From Arthrobacter sp. 31Y (lineage in GTDB: Bacteria > Actinomycetota > Actinomycetes > Actinomycetales > Micrococcaceae), in the NCBI RefSeq assembly GCF_000526335.1, contig NZ_JAFW01000002.1:43479-107478 (forward strand): 64,000 bases of DNA, given 5' to 3'. The notes under the pieces are model-generated. The model worked only from the letters and a program-made list of their open reading frames with translations. It did not search any database and was not told where the DNA came from. Shown piece by piece: positions 63,405 through 64,000 of this stretch; within the stretch, counting starts at the first letter, position 1; every line of letters starts with the position of its first letter. Made by a program: the position numbers and the translations under genes.

Positions 63405-63672
63405 CACGGATGAAGGTCTGTGCCTGTTCGCGGTATCGACGGGGCCCATCCGCGCAAACCGTGCAAACCGCCCGGAAGGTGCCACCGCTGGCGAACATTC
63501 CGTGGAGCTGGGCTATTTGCTCCTCAGTGAAAACCAGAGGGCCGCTGATTCCCTTGGGCGCTCGTCCCTTTTTCGAGCCCTCAAAACTCCCGAAGGCACG
63601 TTCCGGCTGGGCAGCCTCACCCGTCCTCGGGTGAGCTTCCCCCGTGTGCTCTTCGTCGTTCTTCTGTGTCAT
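63388..63672 (-). CDS. Hypothetical hydrophilic protein, 94 residues
   Basis: ATG at 63672 after GACGAAAGGCGGACAGCC (MTQKNDEEHTGEAHPRT). The same frame is open to an ATG at 63780 (MEDTVDKQPPGNQASGK), so the longer 130-residue form cannot be excluded. A disordered N-terminus leads to VFTEEQIAQLHGMFASGG and FRAVCTVCADGPRRYREQAQ; CTVC may bind metal. It overlaps the next gene. The frame is intact, in contrast to its downstream neighbours. Confidence 0.6.
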   Translation of the reverse strand: MTQKNDEEHTGEAHPRTGEAAQPERAFGSFEGSKKGRAPKGISGPLVFTEEQIAQLHGMFASGGTFRAVCTVCADGPRRYREQAQTFIRDAAPA

Positions 63673-63760
63673 GGCTGTCCGCCTTTCGTCCTGTCCTGGG
63701 CGTGCTTGATGTTGGGCGCCGACAGCTCCTTTGCCGGACGCTTGGTTTCCGGGTGGCTGC

Positions 63761-64000
63761 TTATCGACTGTGTCTTCCATGACGGTCCGAGCGACCTGCA
63801 GCAGCCCACAACGCCTCGCCCATGTACTGCCGGCAGGTGTTCAGCGAATACCCGGTTACGGCCACTAAATCGCTGGGAGTAACTTTCCCGAATCCGCCGG
63901 CCCGGACCGTGGCCACGGACAGCGCCCGCGCCCATACCCCGTCCTCCCCCACCTCAGATGGCAGGCATCCCAACAAGGCACCTACCGTCACTGGGGTCCC
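63761..64000 (-). CDS. Helix-turn-helix-like protein, N-terminus outside window
   Basis: The frame enters from the right edge and stops at 63761. The visible 79 residues include VGALLGCLPSEVGEDGVWAR and FGKVTPSDLVAVTGYSLNTC, followed by RQYMGEALW. VTPSDLVAVTGYS-LNTCRQYM looks like a helix-turn-helix recognition unit. It may be a plasmid regulator or a replication-related protein. The start lies outside the window. Confidence 0.6.
   Translation of the reverse strand, partial: GTPVTVGALLGCLPSEVGEDGVWARALSVATVRAGGFGKVTPSDLVAVTGYSLNTCRQYMGEALWAAAGRSDRHGRHSR

Noticed and set aside
1..64000. tRNA, rRNA or CRISPR loci
   Set aside because: No cloverleaf, rRNA core or regularly spaced repeat array was seen while reading both strands; a covariance search would be needed to exclude a tRNA formally.

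Overview
The window looks like 64 kb of a large, GC-rich replicon from an actinobacterium of the Arthrobacter/Paenarthrobacter group, most probably a conjugative plasmid or an integrated conjugative element. The evidence is the actinobacterial style of the proteins, a MobF (TrwC-like) relaxase, a ParB-like protein, an SSB, a giant DarB-like methylase/helicase, and a VirD4, VirB4 and SCO6880-type transfer set. No rRNA or tRNA genes and no CRISPR array were seen, and no replication initiator was recognised.

Layout. (1) 1-9.2 kb: a catabolic block on the minus strand (amino-acid permease, iron-type alcohol dehydrogenase, aldehyde dehydrogenase, DapA-like lyase, Ldh2-type reductase, and an unrecognised protein cut by the window edge), with a divergent PLP enzyme. 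Together they suggest uptake and stepwise breakdown of an amino-acid-like compound; the substrate is not evident. (2) 9.3-17 kb: MOSC and GNAT proteins, small hypotheticals, then a processive family 2 glycosyltransferase divergent from a membrane-anchored GH18 protein with two chitin-binding modules. (3) 17.2-18.8 kb: an IS110-family element. (4) 18.8-25.6 kb: a plasmid backbone block. Two genes, one of them ParB-like, carry the same structured 5' leader, and the block is bracketed by paired palindromes. It also encodes a membrane protein and a proline-rich LAxTG surface protein. (5) 25.7-32.3 kb: a coiled-coil membrane protein, a long duplicated non-coding repeat, a 120-base T-free leader, and the mobilisation operon. 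(6) 32.4-43 kb: an accessory and defence island with an RHH/AbiEii pair, an Abi_2 (HEPN) plus nuclease-like/helical-repeat operon behind a hairpin-rich leader, secreted and lipoproteins, and an ADP-ribosyltransferase-like protein. (7) 43.1-64 kb, all minus strand: the methylase/helicase, a nested small gene, SSB, two HNH-like proteins and the type IV secretion genes.

The transfer genes between about 59.4 and 63.3 kb (VirB6/TrbL-like, small pilin-like, a conserved lipoprotein-like factor, and a VirB1-like transglycosylase plus CHAP protein) are split among frames by many single-base indels, while the protein fragments stay well conserved. This looks more like consensus error or very recent damage than old decay.

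The most promising leads are the Abi_2/nuclease operon with its leader RNA, the twin covarying leader element, the dual-frame start of the methylase/helicase locus, and the T-free leader of the mobilisation operon. Domain and family assignments come from motif recognition only; no database search was run.
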